A stretch of DNA of 64,000 nucleotides from Desmodus rotundus (Eukaryota; Chordata; Mammalia; Chiroptera; Phyllostomidae), in NCBI RefSeq assembly GCF_022682495.2, contig NC_071393.1:113662239-113726238 (forward strand), in the 5' to 3' direction. The notes under the pieces are model-generated. The model was not told the DNA's origin and searched no databases. It worked only from the letters and a program-made list of their open reading frames with translations. Within the stretch, counting starts at the first letter, position 1; the number at the start of each line of letters is the position of its first letter. Shown here in pieces: positions 35,030-46,026 of the stretch. The translations under genes and the position numbers were made by a program.

Positions 35030-35195
35030 AGCAAATGCTGTCACATGGCCATCGTAACAGTTACAACGTTTAAGATGTACCAACAGTTGCACAACACTGT
35101 CAATGTGCTTAATGCCACTGAACTGTGCACTGAAGAAGAGTTAAGATGACAAATTTTATATTATGTGTTTCATCTAATTTTTTAAATTTTAGTTT
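35030..35195 (+). mobile_element. L1 3' terminus, sense
   Basis: 'caatgtgcttaatgccactgaactgtgcactgaagaagagttaagatgacaaattttatattatgtg' is the common L1M/HAL1 3' terminal pattern (…actgaattgtacacttaaaatggttaa…). Confidence 0.75.
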
Positions 35196-35667
35196 TTTAA
35201 AATGCCAGTGATACACCAGCCAATTAAAATAACATGGCAGGATGTTTTTAACTTTAAATGTTGGTGATTCCTCAAAATGACACTGAATTTTGATTTTGTC
35301 TCCTTCTCACTCACTCTTGCTTCCATTTCATAATGTTTTCATAGTTTACTCCCATCACTTGAGCCAGGGTCTCAACTGACCTCTGAGAATCAGGTTTTTC
35401 GCTCTTTGGCTGCCTCTGAAACTTGGTGGTTCATTGAATCATGTGAATCTGCTTTTAAAAAAATCTAAATTAGGGTCATGGGATCAGTTATTGCAGGACA
35501 AGAATTATGGTTCTGCAAACCCAATAGTTCCATGCTGCTCTAACACAGTTCTAGAGAAGGAAAGATTTTTCAAATAGTTTCATTCCAAACTGTTAAATCT
35601 TTTACTTGTGCAAGAGGAGCTTCATTTTTATAAGAATCAATGATAATAGTGAGTTTTTTCTTATTTG
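35196..35667. other. Unassigned, no gene seen
   Basis: AT-rich; no recognised element. Confidence 0.4.
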
Positions 35668-35790
35668 TTGTTTATTGTAAACAGTTTTTTATTGCAGTAA
35701 AATATATGTATATCACACAATTTGCCATCTTAACCATTTTGCGTGTACGATTCAGTGGTGCTGATTTTCCTTAACAGTGTCTTGCAAATA
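35668..35790 (-). mobile_element. L1 3' fragment, antisense
   Basis: 'ttttattgcagtaaaatatatgtatatcacacaatttgccatcttaaccattttgcgtgtacgattcagtggtg' is the complement of an L1M 3' terminus. Confidence 0.75.
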
Positions 35791-36560
35791 GTGGAGTTTG
35801 TCACTGGCTGATTTTACTAACCCATAAACCAGTCACCTGGTTGAAAGACTAGCTTCCGTTATGTGATGTTAAATTTTTTATTTGCGCCAGATATTTACTG
35901 TAACATTTTCTCGCCAAAGAGTGATCCTGAGTTTTTCTGTGGGGACAAAATCTGTCATGACCTTTGCTTGTCCAACAGGCCAGTCCTCGAGGTGCGGCTG
36001 CTGTCTCCGCCTGCCCCCCTCCACCCCCGGCCCCAGCAGTGAGGGCCTGGGGTCTTCGGATCACTCTGCACTCCACCACTCTCTGCCTCATCAGCTGTGT
36101 GGTACCTGTTTTAGTCACATCCTCAGGGACACCGTTGTTTGTCATTTATGATATGAATGAGGTGGGATCAAACTAGAAGCCATCTAACGTAACAATTAAT
36201 CCCAATTTATTTAAAATTTGAGAATTTGAATTAAATGCAGCAATGCATAAATATCTTCAACATTAAACAAAATCTTCTATGAAAAACGCCAATTTTAAAA
36301 TTGATATAATAGTTTGGCTGCTTATTCCCTTTTCAGTTTTCTTTCCCTTTTAAAAACTAACATATGCACCTCAGAGAGATGAATGTGATTTTCCATATAG
36401 ATTTATACTTCCCTAATTTTGATAATTTTCCTAGTAAATCTTGATTCTTTCTAAAACCACATTCATAGGAGATGTCATACCTAGATCCCTTCCCCATCAG
36501 ATTTTTGCAACTGTTGTGTTTAATAAAAAAAACTGTTTAAAAACAAGTTTTTGTTTCCTT
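35791..36560. other. Unassigned, no gene seen
   Basis: Frames of 70-98 codons on both strands overlap near 35849-36176 around a C-rich tract (36010-36035). None shows a domain. Confidence 0.35.
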
Positions 36561-36565
36561 TTATC

Positions 36566-36762
36566 TAAAGATTTTATTTATTTTTACAGAGGGGAAGGGA
36601 GGGAGAAAAAGGGAGAGAAACATCAATGTGTGGTTGCATCTCACACTCCCCCTACTGGGGACCTGGCCTGCAACCCAAGCATGTGCCCTGAGAGGGAATT
36701 GAACCAGCAACCCTTTGGTTCACAGGCTGGTGCTCAGTCCACTGAGCCACACCAGCCAGGGC
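36566..36762 (-). mobile_element. Bat VES SINE, antisense
   Basis: Complement of a VES: 'taaagattttatttatttttacagagggg', GA-rich body, 'ctccccctactggggacctggcctgcaaccc', 'gaattgaaccagcaaccctttggttcacagg', ending 'actgagccacaccagccagggc'. Well preserved, but no clean target duplication was found. Confidence 0.92.
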
Positions 36763-36789
36763 CAGATTTTGACTTCTGATTATAGCAGA

Positions 36790-36960
36790 GCAGCTTGGTT
36801 GGAATCAAATGGAAATTTTAGAGTTAAAAAGTACAATACTTGAATTGAAAAATTTATTGGATGTTTTAAACAACGTTTTTAAGGCAGTTGAAACAGTGAA
36901 CTTGAAGGTAGATTAATAGGCATCATTTAATCTGTAAAATATAGACAAAGGTCTCAAACA
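36790..36960 (+). mobile_element. L1 5'/ORF1-region fragment, sense
   Basis: 'gaatcaaatggaaattttagagttaaaaagtacaatacttgaattgaaaaattta' followed by 'agtgaacttgaag' resembles the coiled-coil coding part of L1 ORF1. It is short and decayed. Confidence 0.55.
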
Positions 36961-37099
36961 TTTGAAAATTAATCCATGTATTTATAAAAATCTATGATTT
37001 ATTTCACAACTGAAACTTGAAAACATTTGAATGGGATTCTAATGTGTGATGCAGCAAAGGAGGTCTCAGAAGGAATTTCAGATCTTTAAATGGTTATAC

Positions 37100-37590
37100 T
37101 GGGAATGAAGAAAACTTAAAATCAATCACCTGTTCATCAGTTGATGACTGGATAAATAAAATGTGGTACATCCATATTATGGAATATTATTTGACAATAA
37201 AAAAGAATGAAGTATGATACTTGCTACAACATGGATGAGCCTTGAAAACATTATGCTAAGTGAAAGAAGTCAGTTGCAAAAGTCAGTGTGTTGACCTTGT
37301 TACATATTGTGTGATTCCATTCACAGGAAATGTTCAGACCAGGCAAATTATGGAAACGGCAGTTAGGCTACTGGTTGTTCCGAGCTGGGGGAAGGGGCTA
37401 GCAAGGGGTGGGGTGACTGATAAAGGGTATAGAATTCCTTTTGTGGGTGATGAAAATGTCTGAAAATTTATTTGATGTTGGTTGTACAACTCTGTGAATA
37501 TACTTAAAACCATTGAACTGTATACTTACGTGGGTGAATTGAATAGTATGTGAATTATCTCAATAAAGCTGTTACCCAAAAATTTTATCT
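37100..37590 (+). mobile_element. L1M 3' untranslated region, sense
   Basis: 'cctgttcatcagttgatgactggataaataaaatgtggtacatccatattatggaatattattt' (37131), 'acatggatgagccttgaaaacattatgctaagtgaaagaagtca' (37230), 'attgtgtgattccatt', 'attgaactgtatacttacgtgggtgaattgaatagtatgtgaattatctcaataaagctg' (37514). A well-preserved L1M terminus. Confidence 0.92.
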
Positions 37591-37599
37591 AGACTTTCA

Positions 37600-37955
37600 A
37601 CACAGGAAAGTAGAAAGTGAGCACATTAAACCCAATGTAAGTGAGAACTAGGAACTAATAAAGAGCACAAGTGAATGAACTAGAATACAGACGAACAATA
37701 GAAAAAACAGAGCCAAAGGTGGGTTCTTTGAAATGATTATTAAAAGTGGTGAAAGTGGCAAGACAGACACAGAAAAAAGAGAAAACATAAATCCCCTCTA
37801 TCAAGAATGGAGGAGGAGCCAAGTCCTACAGACGCTGGGGTGGTTGCGTGACTGTATACATGTGTGAAAATTCATCAAACTATATGCTTAAAAATGGGCG
37901 AATTTGATTGTGGGCAATTATACCTCAATTAAGCTTTAAAAGAAGCATATCAATG
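37600..37955 (+). mobile_element. L1 ORF2 piece joined to another L1 3' end, sense
   Basis: 37600-37800 holds decayed ORF2 sequence ('gaatacagacgaacaatagaaaaaacagagccaaaggtgggttctttgaaatg'). 37805-37955 holds a second L1 3' terminus ('cttaaaaatgggcgaatttgattgtgggcaattatacctcaattaagct'). These lie in tandem with the preceding copy. Confidence 0.7.
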
Positions 37956-38867
37956 TAATCCACGTGATGAACAGACTTTTTAAAAAGTATGATGATTTCA
38001 GCCAATGCCATTTCTCTGGGCTTTGAAATAGAGGGCTTTTGACTTAGTTTCATTCAAACTGATCTAAGCTTCTTGCTGGTTGATAACAGTGACATTCCCC
38101 ACCCCCCACCCCACCTCTCCACTCTGTTAGTGTCCCCCTTTCAAAGGCTATGTCAGTACCTCCCATTAAGGTGCCACACGTTATGTAATAACTAGGCAAT
38201 CCTGCCACTACCCCTTTTTATTATGCACTTTAAAAAGAACCAGGTGAAACTGAAGATTTACTGGTGCTGCCATTTCTGTCTTGGCAGGATTCTAAGAAGT
38301 AGTCAGGGACTAATAGCTACAGCAGTGTGTTGACCTTGTTACAAGAAAATCCATACTCTGAGCATGGGTCAGTCCATTCAGTGGTTTCTTTTCCCTCCTG
38401 CGGCGGTTCTGTGTTACAACAAAACAAAGCTCAGTACCTGGATGTGTGAGTGAGCGCACACCCAGAGAGGATCAAATCGGTGTAGACCGGAACCTGCGGG
38501 AGCCTCACCTTAGGTCTTCGACAAAGAACAAGAGAAGCTCAAGATGTTTTTTAAAAATGTAACTGGAAGACAGTTAGTTTCTACTGAATAAGGAAAGAAA
38601 AGGGGGAAATAAACTTCCTTTATTCCTATGTTATTCACACTGCTGAAAAACACCAAAGGAGGCCTTTTATCCTTCTTGAAAGTTTTGTCAGTGAACATTG
38701 CCATTTGTGGCTTTGTGGTGTCTCAGACTCATTCTAAGCAACATTGCTCTCTACCAAATTCTAGCCTTGGCAACGTTAGGGCATTTGGGCAGAATCTTGA
38801 GGCAAGATAGAGAGATCTTCCTATGTTTCTCCATGTAGACCACAGACCCAGTAAGGAAAAACTGTGA
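37956..38867. other. Unassigned, no gene seen
   Basis: A C-rich patch lies near 38098-38112. No exon or named repeat. Confidence 0.4.
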
Positions 38868-39100
38868 GGCAGTACGGTTCAGGGTTTAAGAGAACGGATT
38901 TGGTGTAAGACAAACCTATGAGCCAGTCTTAATTTGGCCAGTGATTAAGTGTATGGCTTTGGGCAAGCTATTCAGCTTTTCCGAGCCTCAGTTTCTTCAT
39001 CTGTAGGGTGGGCATCATAATGCCTTCTACCCCATAAGGTAGCCAGAAGACTTATGTAAAATAATGATTGTAAAGGGCATATGACAGTCTGTGGCGAAGA
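38868..39100 (+). mobile_element. MIR SINE, nearly full length
   Basis: 'gtgaggcagtacggttcagggtttaagag', 'gtgattaagtgtatggctttgggcaagctattcagcttttccgagcctcagtttcttcatctgtagggtggg' is the classic sense MIR core, followed by its 3' part. Confidence 0.9.
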
Positions 39101-39159
39101 ATAAAAGCATCCATAATACTATCTGTTTCTTCATGTTTACCTATATTTTCTGCTAGGGA

Positions 39160-39365
39160 AACTGACACTCTGGCACATTGCCAGTAGGAATATAAATTGG
39201 CACAGCCTTTTTGGAGGGTAATTCAATCTTTTCTGTTAAATTGTTTAAATCCCATGGGCTTCACCCCTGCAATTGCACTTCTTGGCGTCTGTATTAGAGA
39301 ATTATTCATAGGTGTATATTTATGTAACTCTGCAAAACTTGAATTTGGCGTCCTAGTTAGCCTTA
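39160..39365 (+). mobile_element. L1ME-type 3' fragment, sense
   Basis: 'acactctggcacattgccagtaggaatataaattggcacagcctttttggagggtaattcaatc' and 'cccctgcaattgcacttcttgg' follow the L1M order around 'cactgttggtgggaatataaattggt'. It is truncated. Confidence 0.7.
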
Positions 39366-39529
39366 TCAAACATATTGTACCTGTGGAGAGTATTTTTCCT
39401 ATGTTCTGCACAGGGTCATTCTGAAGAGGCTGGCTTCACTCAAGAAGGTTTTTTGCACTTCCAAGAAATTCCGATTTAGAAATGATATTATGTAAGTCCT
39501 TAGAATTGTGGATGGTTTATTTTTTCTTT

Positions 39530-39690
39530 AAATCTTAGAAATAATATGGCGTAACCATCTTCTCTTATAGATGAGAAAATCTTAGGCCCTCTAAGGTGAG
39601 AAAGCTACCCCCAGTTGCCCAACTAGCTGATGGTGGAACCCCACTTTGTGTTCTCAAAGCCCAGCTGTGTCCTCAGAATTCATTCTAGTC
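39530..39690 (-). mobile_element. MIR SINE fragment, antisense
   Basis: 'accatcttctcttatagatgagaaaatcttaggccctc' and 'ttgcccaactagctgatggtggaaccccac' resemble the complement of MIR. Decayed. Confidence 0.6.
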
Positions 39691-39699
39691 TCAGTGCAG

Positions 39700-40370
39700 C
39701 AAGCAGAGCCCGTTGTTGACCCAATAACCATTCTCCCTCTTTCCCTTCCTAGGAACTAAAAACACTAACTACCCACACTCCCTTGCATCCAAACCTGGCT
39801 CTGACCAGGGAGATGTAAATGGAAATTTCCTGGGTGGGGTCCTTCAGGAAAGCTGTTGTTTTCCTGATTTAAAAAAAAAAAAGAGGAATATAGCTGGCAT
39901 GTAATTTCTTTCTTTATTTTTTAAACCTCACCAGAGGACACATCCACCAAATATAGAGAGAGGTGGGGGTTGCGGGGAGAGGATGAGAATGTGAGAGATG
40001 AATGTGAGAGAGAAACGCACCCCAACCAGGCCTCAGACTTTTGGTGTGTGGGATGGCACTCCAACCAACAGAGCCACCTGCCAGACCTGGCTTGCAGTTT
40101 CTTTACCCTTCTCCATGTTCCCTCCTGAAACGCAGGCGGAGTGTCTGGAGGGTCAGCAGCCATATTGCCTATATAATGACAGAGGTCACAGACTCAGGTT
40201 AGGAGGTGGGGTTGTAGAAGGAGTCTGGGCATTGGGCACAACATCGTGAAACCTCTGTGTCCGCCATGGACTGGCCACCTCTTGTTGCTTCATCTTACAC
40301 CAGAAAAATTAACTCTTTCTTGGTTGAGCCACTGCCATTCTATTTTCACTTTCCTTTCATTTCCCAAGAG
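39700..40370 (+). mobile_element. Possible MaLR-like LTR, split by a VES
   Basis: Left piece 'cacactcccttgcatccaaacctggctctgaccagggagatg' and right piece 'ggagggtcagcagccatattgcctatataatgacagagg', ending near 'ttggttgagccactgcc', are arranged like an old mammalian LTR of the MLT/MaLR kind. The family is uncertain and there is no coding sequence. Confidence 0.4.
39915..40095 (-). mobile_element. Degenerate bat VES SINE, antisense
   Basis: 'cctcaccagaggacacatccacc', 'atatagagagaggtggggg' body, 'tgtgagagagaaacgcaccccaaccaggcc' and 'cttttggtgtgtgggatggcactccaaccaacagagccacctgccagacctgg' give a decayed complement of a VES head and body. Confidence 0.8.
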
Positions 40371-40734
40371 AACAGAGGCTGTGGTATAGACTCATCTTGC
40401 CTTGATCATTCCTTTCTCAGAGGAGGAAGAGACCATCCTTTCCAATTGTAACCATTTCCATTTCTTTCTGTCTCCTCCCATCTCCTTCTTTTCTTAAGTT
40501 CATCTACCTCTTCTAATCCCTACTCTTTACTCTCACAACATCTAATTTATTTTCTTTCTGTCTTAACTCCTTTACAAAATACCATTCTTTTGCTTCTCTT
40601 CATGTCGTAAAAATCTTGGGACAAAAGACTCCAAAAGCCTGAACTGCCTCCTGATGAAAATTGGCTCTAGGGTTATTTATGGATCTCTCTCCCCATTGAT
40701 GTTAACAACCCCAGAAGACTTCTTCAATTTTATA
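40371..40734. other. Unassigned, no gene seen
   Basis: Pyrimidine-rich but without a named repeat. Confidence 0.4.
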
Positions 40735-40806
40735 TTTCCAGCACTAGGAAGCATATGCCACAGACTCGACGCTCAGCAAATATTTGTTGGATAGGCGGGT
40801 GAATGG
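40735..40806 (+). mobile_element. L2 3' end fragment
   Basis: 'ttccagcactaggaagcatatgccacagactcgacgctcagcaaatatttgttggataggcgggtgaatgga' ends like the L2 terminus (gctcaataaatatttgttgaatgaatga). Confidence 0.7.
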
Positions 40807-41474
40807 ATCTCCTGGCATCCTGCCTATTGCGCTTTCCAGTATCTTCCTCCTTCTCAAATATCTGGCTTATTATGGAATCTTGGCATCAGATAAAAGGTCA
40901 AGGGAGGCAAGGTGTCCGGGCAGTAAGTCCAGAAAGCCATAAATCAGAAAAGCAGCCAAGACTGGTTTCCTGGGAGTGCCTCCAGGTTACCCAGACTTCT
41001 TTCCAATGTCCCACAGCTGCTTCCATTCTCAACTCTGGCAGGAGCCTGGAGAAGATCCTCCATCCGTACATAAGGTGGTACCTGTGCATTAAATTCAAGT
41101 AGGAAGGTCAACATTCTGTAGCAAACAAAATCAGCAAAGGAAGTACCAACAACTACTCACCAATGAGCCTGAAACCAGAGCCAGATTTCCTTGCTGACTA
41201 TGGAGTGCTCGCTGGAAGAACACTGTGATTTTTCACATTTGCCCCACTGTGTGAATTCTCCCCATAGCTGATTTCAGCTCCCAGCCGAACAACTGACTGG
41301 TGCTGTGAGCTGACTCTGGCACGCTCCCCGTGCAGGGCGGCACTGGCTCGGCTCAACAGGAGAAACCAGCATGGGCCAAGGCCCTAGAGTTCCCAACCAC
41401 ATGGCTGCTTCTGGTTCCCTCTCTCAGGAATGGCATCTTTATCTGTCCAGGTGCCCAGGGGCAAAAGGCCCATA
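40807..41474. other. Unassigned, no gene seen
   Basis: Opposed frames at 40803-41102 lack domain content. No confident repeat. Confidence 0.4.
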
Positions 41475-41900
41475 GCTCATCTCTGAAAATGCCAATCTGA
41501 TCATGTAACTACTTAAAGAAAACCCTTCACTGGCTCCCTGTAACTTTAGGATCACGACCTGTCCTCTCCATTCTGTTCCAGCCGTGCAGGAACAGGCCCT
41601 CCCTTCTTTAGCGTTAACCCACCAGCCTGGCCCCCAGCATACTGTGCTTCAGCCTCTTTGATCTTGTTTCATTTCCCCCGATGAGCCTCTGCTCTCTCAC
41701 GCCGGGGTCTTTCCATGTGCATTCCCCATCCCAGGAAAGCTCTACCCCTCTTTGCTTTATCTCTTCTACTTCTGCTCATCCCTTAAATCTCAGCTGAAAA
41801 TCTCTTCCTCCAGGAAGCCTTCCCTCGGCCAGATGCTAGAGATTTCCTAAACATTCTGCTCTTCTCTTCCTGTTTATTCTTTATTTGTCTTCCCCACTAG
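41475..41900 (+). mobile_element. L2 LINE, sense
   Basis: 'ctgatcatgtaactacttaaagaaaacccttcactggctccctgtaact' then 'cagccgtgcagg', 'catgtgcattccccatcccaggaaagctc', 'ctcatcccttaaatctcagctgaaaatctcttcctccaggaagccttccctcgg' give an ordered L2 3' part. Noncoding. Confidence 0.88.
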
Positions 41901-41984
41901 GCCATCAGTTTTCTCGCTGCTTATGGTGGGAAATGCTCGGCTCTGGAATAGGCTTTCCCCATGCAGCTGCCACAGGGGCTTCTA

Positions 41985-42340
41985 AAGCAGGCCCTTCTCA
42001 AAGGGGAGTCAGTTCTGCTCACTCCTCTGTTCAAAACTTTAAATGGCTTCATTACTTTCTCAATAACTTTAAAATCTGTTCAGTCTCCAAAGCCCTACGA
42101 TGTCTGACATTTTCTGGCTCTTTCCTCCCTCTTCCTCTGCTCTAGCCACACCGGCTTCCTTGTTCCCCTTGACTGTGGCAAACATGGTTCTGCCTCGGGA
42201 CATTTGCACATGCTGTTTCTTCTACAGGAAAACCACATTACTATCTCATTTTCTCCAGGTCTCTGTTTAAATGTTACCTTGTCAGGGAAGCCTTCATGGC
42301 CTACCTATCAAACTCCAACACCATCAAGCAATTCACTAAT
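41985..42340 (+). mobile_element. Second L2 LINE, sense (left part of split copy)
   Basis: 'ttctgctcactcctctgttcaaaactttaaatggcttcatta', 'ctctagccacaccggcttccttgttcccc', 'cgggacatttgcacatgctgtttcttctacaggaa', 'gtctctgtttaaatgttaccttgtcagggaagccttcatgg'. It repeats the same L2 region as 41475-41900, so this is an independent copy. The LTR beginning near 42341 interrupts it, and it resumes at 43025. Confidence 0.88.
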
Positions 42341-43020
42341 CCTCAGTAGATGCTAACTGGGTGTCCTACAAATTTGATGACATTCTTACACTGTCTACCT
42401 AGAGAAACTAGGTCCCACAGGTTAAGGGGCTCTGTCCTACAAGACTGCCCCCATCTGAGACACAAATCCTAATAATTCCAAGTTGTGCCCTGAGCTTCTG
42501 ACCTACTGGCTATAAATGGTAGGTTTCAACAACTCCCCCCTCGGTTTGATTAATTTGCTAGAACTCAGAGAAATATTTACTTCCATTTACCAGTTTATTA
42601 TAAAGGATATTATAAGGATAGAGATGAACAGTTAGATGAAGAGATATGTAGGACGAGGTCTGGAAGGATCCCAAACACAGGAGCTTCTGTCCCTATGGAA
42701 CTAAAGGACGCAACCCTCCTGCACAGGGATACACTCACCAACCCCTAAGCTCATCAAATCTTATTGTTCAAGAGTTTTTATAGAGCTTAATCTGCAGCCC
42801 CCCACTTGCCCTTCCCAGAGGTCAGAGGGTGGGGCTGAAAGCTCCAACCTTCTAATCACTTTTCCTTCGAGTGACCAGCTCCATCCCGAGGCTGTCTTGG
42901 TGGGGCTCCTTATGAGTCACAAAAGATACTCCTATCACTCAAAAAATTCCAAAGGTTTCAGGAGCTTTGTACCAGGCACTGGGGACAAAGACCAAACGTG
43001 TTTCTCTTGCTTACCCTGTT
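42341..43020 (+). mobile_element. Solitary LTR of ERVL/MLT2-like type
   Basis: A block of about 680 bp splits the L2. Marker pieces are 'caaatttgatgacattcttacactgtctacctagag', 'gtttgattaatttgctagaactcagagaaa', 'agtttattataaaggatattataaggatagagatgaacagttagatg', 'gtcagagggtggggctgaaagctcc', 'accaggcactggggacaaagaccaaacgtg'. I associate these with an ancient ERVL-class LTR (MLT2/MER21-like). There is no internal viral sequence and no coding capacity. Confidence 0.65.
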
Positions 43021-43024
43021 TTCT

Positions 43025-43190
43025 TTTTCTTCACAGTGCCACGGCCACATGACAAACTACGTACTTCTTGGTTCATTTGTTGATGGCCTATCTCTTCCCC
43101 TCTAGAAGCTGAGCTCCACGAGAGCAGGAATGTCATCTATTTGGGGCACCATTGTGCCCCTGACATCCAGAGCAGCACCTGGCTTAATAG
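43025..43190 (+). mobile_element. L2 3' end, sense (right part of split copy)
   Basis: 'cacagtgccacggccacatgac...cttggttcatttgttgatggcc', 'ctagaagctgagctccacgagagcaggaatgtcatctatttgg', 'cctgacatccagagcagcacctggctta' continue the L2 that stopped at about 42340. Confidence 0.85.
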
Positions 43191-44054
43191 CACTTCCTTC
43201 ACGATGATGCATTACACTGCTGAGTCCTGGAAAGGTCTGGGGAAGCAGCTCAGAATGGCTTCCGCACGTTGCTTCTTATTTTTAGTAACAGTGCCCCCGG
43301 GTGTTACATTTACTTGTATTTTCTGGTAATGTTCTTGTAGCACTGGTCACTCCACTTTTTCACTAATTCATCTCTTTGTGCAGAAAATAGACCCCTGGGC
43401 AGAAAATAGACCACTGGGCCACAGTGCCAGCACTTAAAATGGACAATTAGAAGCAGCTTTTGATAAGAGGAAATTCGAGGGTCTGAGGAGGCGGTGCAGG
43501 CTGCTGGGGCTTCACCACACTGAGGAGATGTCAAGACACTTTAATACCAAAGGTCAGAGACTCAGTGTCTTTTATCCTCTTTCTTTCCGAAGAAATTACT
43601 TTCAGTTTAAAGAACATGCCCAGGTAATTTCTATCGGTAAACAAGGAGACTTTGAAAGTAAATGGATTAACATACCCGTATTTGCTCAGTGCAAGCCAAT
43701 AAAAAGAGTGTCCTTTGTTTCTCCTTGTCTTAAGTAAAGTTTAGCACCAGAGGGTCAGGGCAGCTTTCTGGGACTCCTGACACTTGGAAATGACAAGTGA
43801 TAGGTCGGGCTTGGCCTGGGGAGGAGAGATGCTTCACATCCACTTAGACGGGAGAGGAGAGAGACAGATAAGTAGAGAGGCATCTGATTCCTGACATTTC
43901 CCAGAAAACTGTTAGGATAGAAGTGAACCCATTTCCTGCCGACAGAGGATGACTGGGTCCATTTCTACTCTGTCCATGGTTCTGCCATGACTCCCAGCTG
44001 TGGCTGGAGAAGTTCTTTAACTTCCTTGGGGCTTTGCTTCCCTATCTGTGAAGT
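43191..44054. other. Unassigned, no gene seen
   Basis: Contains the 19-bp tandem duplication at 43380-43417. No named repeat or exon. Confidence 0.4.
43380..43417 (+). repeat. 19-bp tandem duplication
   Basis: GCAGAAAATAGACCCCTGG is repeated directly next to itself with one change (…GACCACTGG). Confidence 0.92.
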
Positions 44055-44240
44055 GAAGCCCAGGCCATGCAGAAGGGGACGGTCAAGTGCACAGACTCTA
44101 GAGCTGGACCGCTTGCCTTCTTTCTAATCCTGGCTCTGTCATGCACCAGATTGCGGATCTGGGGCAAGTCATTAGTCTCTCTTGGCCTCAGCTCTCTCAC
44201 TTGTGAAATGAGGAAATGATCGTGCCCACATGTTTCTATC
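44055..44240 (+). mobile_element. MIR SINE, sense
   Basis: 'gtcaagtgcacagactctagagctggacc', 'aatcctggctctgtcatgcacca', 'ctggggcaagtcattagtctctcttggcctcagctctctcacttgtgaaatgaggaaatgat'. A near-complete MIR core. Confidence 0.92.
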
Positions 44241-45234
44241 CAGCATCTTTACTTTCCCTGTTTGCAGAATGATAGGCAACAGTTGCCCACACACCTGCTC
44301 ACAGGATTGCCGGTTTGGGACGAACCTGCAAGGGTGGGAAAGGGCCTCCTCCGGCCGTTCAGGGACTGACGAGAAGCTCGGTGGTGGTGTGAGTGCCAAC
44401 CCTTTGCCCTGCATTGACTAGTTGTTTAGTCCTAGCTCAGGGATGATGGCCGGGCTGCCACACAATGATGTCAAGGGCTCGGAACTTGTGTGCGAGATGA
44501 GTGATTCACAGACTGCAGTGAGGGTATGTGCACTCTGCAGAAACAAGAGAAGGAAAAAATAGCAAACTCCCACATGTTGTCATCTGATGCTAATACCTGT
44601 TCTCTGACCCTCAGAGGCATTTGCCTGCAGGGATGGCAATGAAAGTCGTGGCCTCACTCATTGGACAACGTCTGGAAAATGTTGTGAATGAAAAAAAAAA
44701 GTGGGGAGGGGAGAAGAGCTCATGGGTTCCAGGGTTCCATAGGATAATACTGTAAGTCTCATGAATGAAGCAGCAGTTGTGGCTGTTATTCAACAGTAGC
44801 GGCTGATCACAGAGCAGAGAGCAGAGCTCCGAGTTCATCAGGGCACTAGCTGTGGCCTCGGAGGGCATCAGGAACTGGAGCCACAGGGGCTGAGTGACAC
44901 GGGGTACACTCTAGGAGGTCCACGGCTCTACGGAAGGAGGGAAACAAGCGCTCTGGCCTCCGCCATTCCTCCCTGCTTCTGGTGGGCCAAAACCCCTGCT
45001 GACCTCACTGTGGATGGAGCCTATGAAGACAACTGCTGAGGCCATCTTGCCTTGCACTTGGAACGGAGACCTAAATGTTAGACATTCGGAAGCCTTAAAA
45101 GACAAATAAATAAATGAGAGGAAAAGGACAAAGCACAGAAGTCCAGTGAAGGAGGAGAGGAGGGAAAGGATGCAGACTGAGTGTGCAGGAGGTGGCAGTC
45201 CACACCTTTGGACACCTTGTGCCAGTCACCCACA
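44241..45234. other. Unassigned, no gene seen
   Basis: An A-run at 44690-44700. No recognised exon or repeat. Confidence 0.4.
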
Positions 45235-45480
45235 TGAGATCAAGTCAGCCCTCCAGGAACTAGCAACGCAGTCAGGAAATCCAGGTACATAAATAGGAAA
45301 TATTGCCGAAACAGCTATACAACAAATGCCAACTAGTACGACGTAATGAGAAGCCCAAAAGAGGGTTTGCATAAAATTAAAGGGTATTCTGGGGCAGTTA
45401 GTGAAGTCTGTTCGAAGAAGTGAGTTCTGAGCCAGACTGAGTTCCTAGGAGGTGAGAGATGGAGGCTGAGTAAAGGGGAG
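45235..45480 (-). mobile_element. L2 fragment, antisense
   Basis: 'ccaggaactagcaacgcagtcaggaaatccaggtacataaatagg' then 'gtattctggggcagttagtgaagtctgttcgaagaagtgagttctgagcc' correspond to the complement of the L2 3' portion. Confidence 0.6.
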
Positions 45481-45544
45481 ACACACAAGGTCAAAGGCAC
45501 CATTTTAGAGGAGGCTAAATTTTGTAAGATATTGCAAAGACACT

Positions 45545-45745
45545 AGAAAGACAAACTTGGATAGTAATCCTAACATTTTCATTTATAGCTGTGGGACCTT
45601 AGGATTCTCTAAACTTGAATTTTTTTTCACTCGCAAAATGAAGGTTATAATATCTCCTTCTTGGGTAATTGTGGAGAATAAGTAAGATATGCATTATATG
45701 TTGAGGGCCTGACTTAGCACTAAGCATGCAATTGGCACTTAATCT
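45545..45745 (+). mobile_element. MIR SINE, sense
   Basis: 'gtgggaccttaggattctctaaacttgaattttttttcactcgcaaaatgaaggttataatatctcc' followed by 'attgtggagaataagtaagatatgcattatatg' and 'gcctgacttagcactaagcatgcaattggcac' is a decayed MIR with its 3' part. Confidence 0.75.
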
Positions 45746-45782
45746 ATTCTAATTCTCTTTCTCTTTCCAGTCTTTCCTTAAT

Positions 45783-45895
45783 TTAATCTTTATTGTATTT
45801 TTCCCCATTACCATTTAGTCCCCTTATACCCCCTGCCCCCCAGCTGTTGTCAATGTCCATGAGTCCTTCTTCCTTTTTGCTCAATCACACTGCTC
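45783..45895 (-). mobile_element. HAL1/L1-type 3' end, antisense
   Basis: 'tttaatctttattgtatttttccccattaccatttagtccccttataccccctgccccccagctgttgtcaatgtccatgagtcc' resembles the C-rich 3' untranslated end of the HAL1-like element at 29261-31293 in the same antisense orientation. Confidence 0.55.
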
Positions 45896-46026
45896 AGTGA
45901 CTGCTTATTCATTTGTCTGTATCATCCAGCTGCTTGAGAATGGGACTCTGTGTTGTATCCCCAGGGCTCAGCCAGTGTCAGGCACACAGTTCAACCTTGA
46001 TAAATATTTTTCTAAATGAATGAAGG
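45896..46026 (+). mobile_element. L2 3' end, sense
   Basis: 'tgcttattcatttgtctgtatcatccagctgcttgagaatgggactctgtgttgtatccccagggctcagccagtgtcaggcacacagttcaaccttgataaatatttt...aatgaatgaa' is a clear L2 terminus. Confidence 0.85.
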
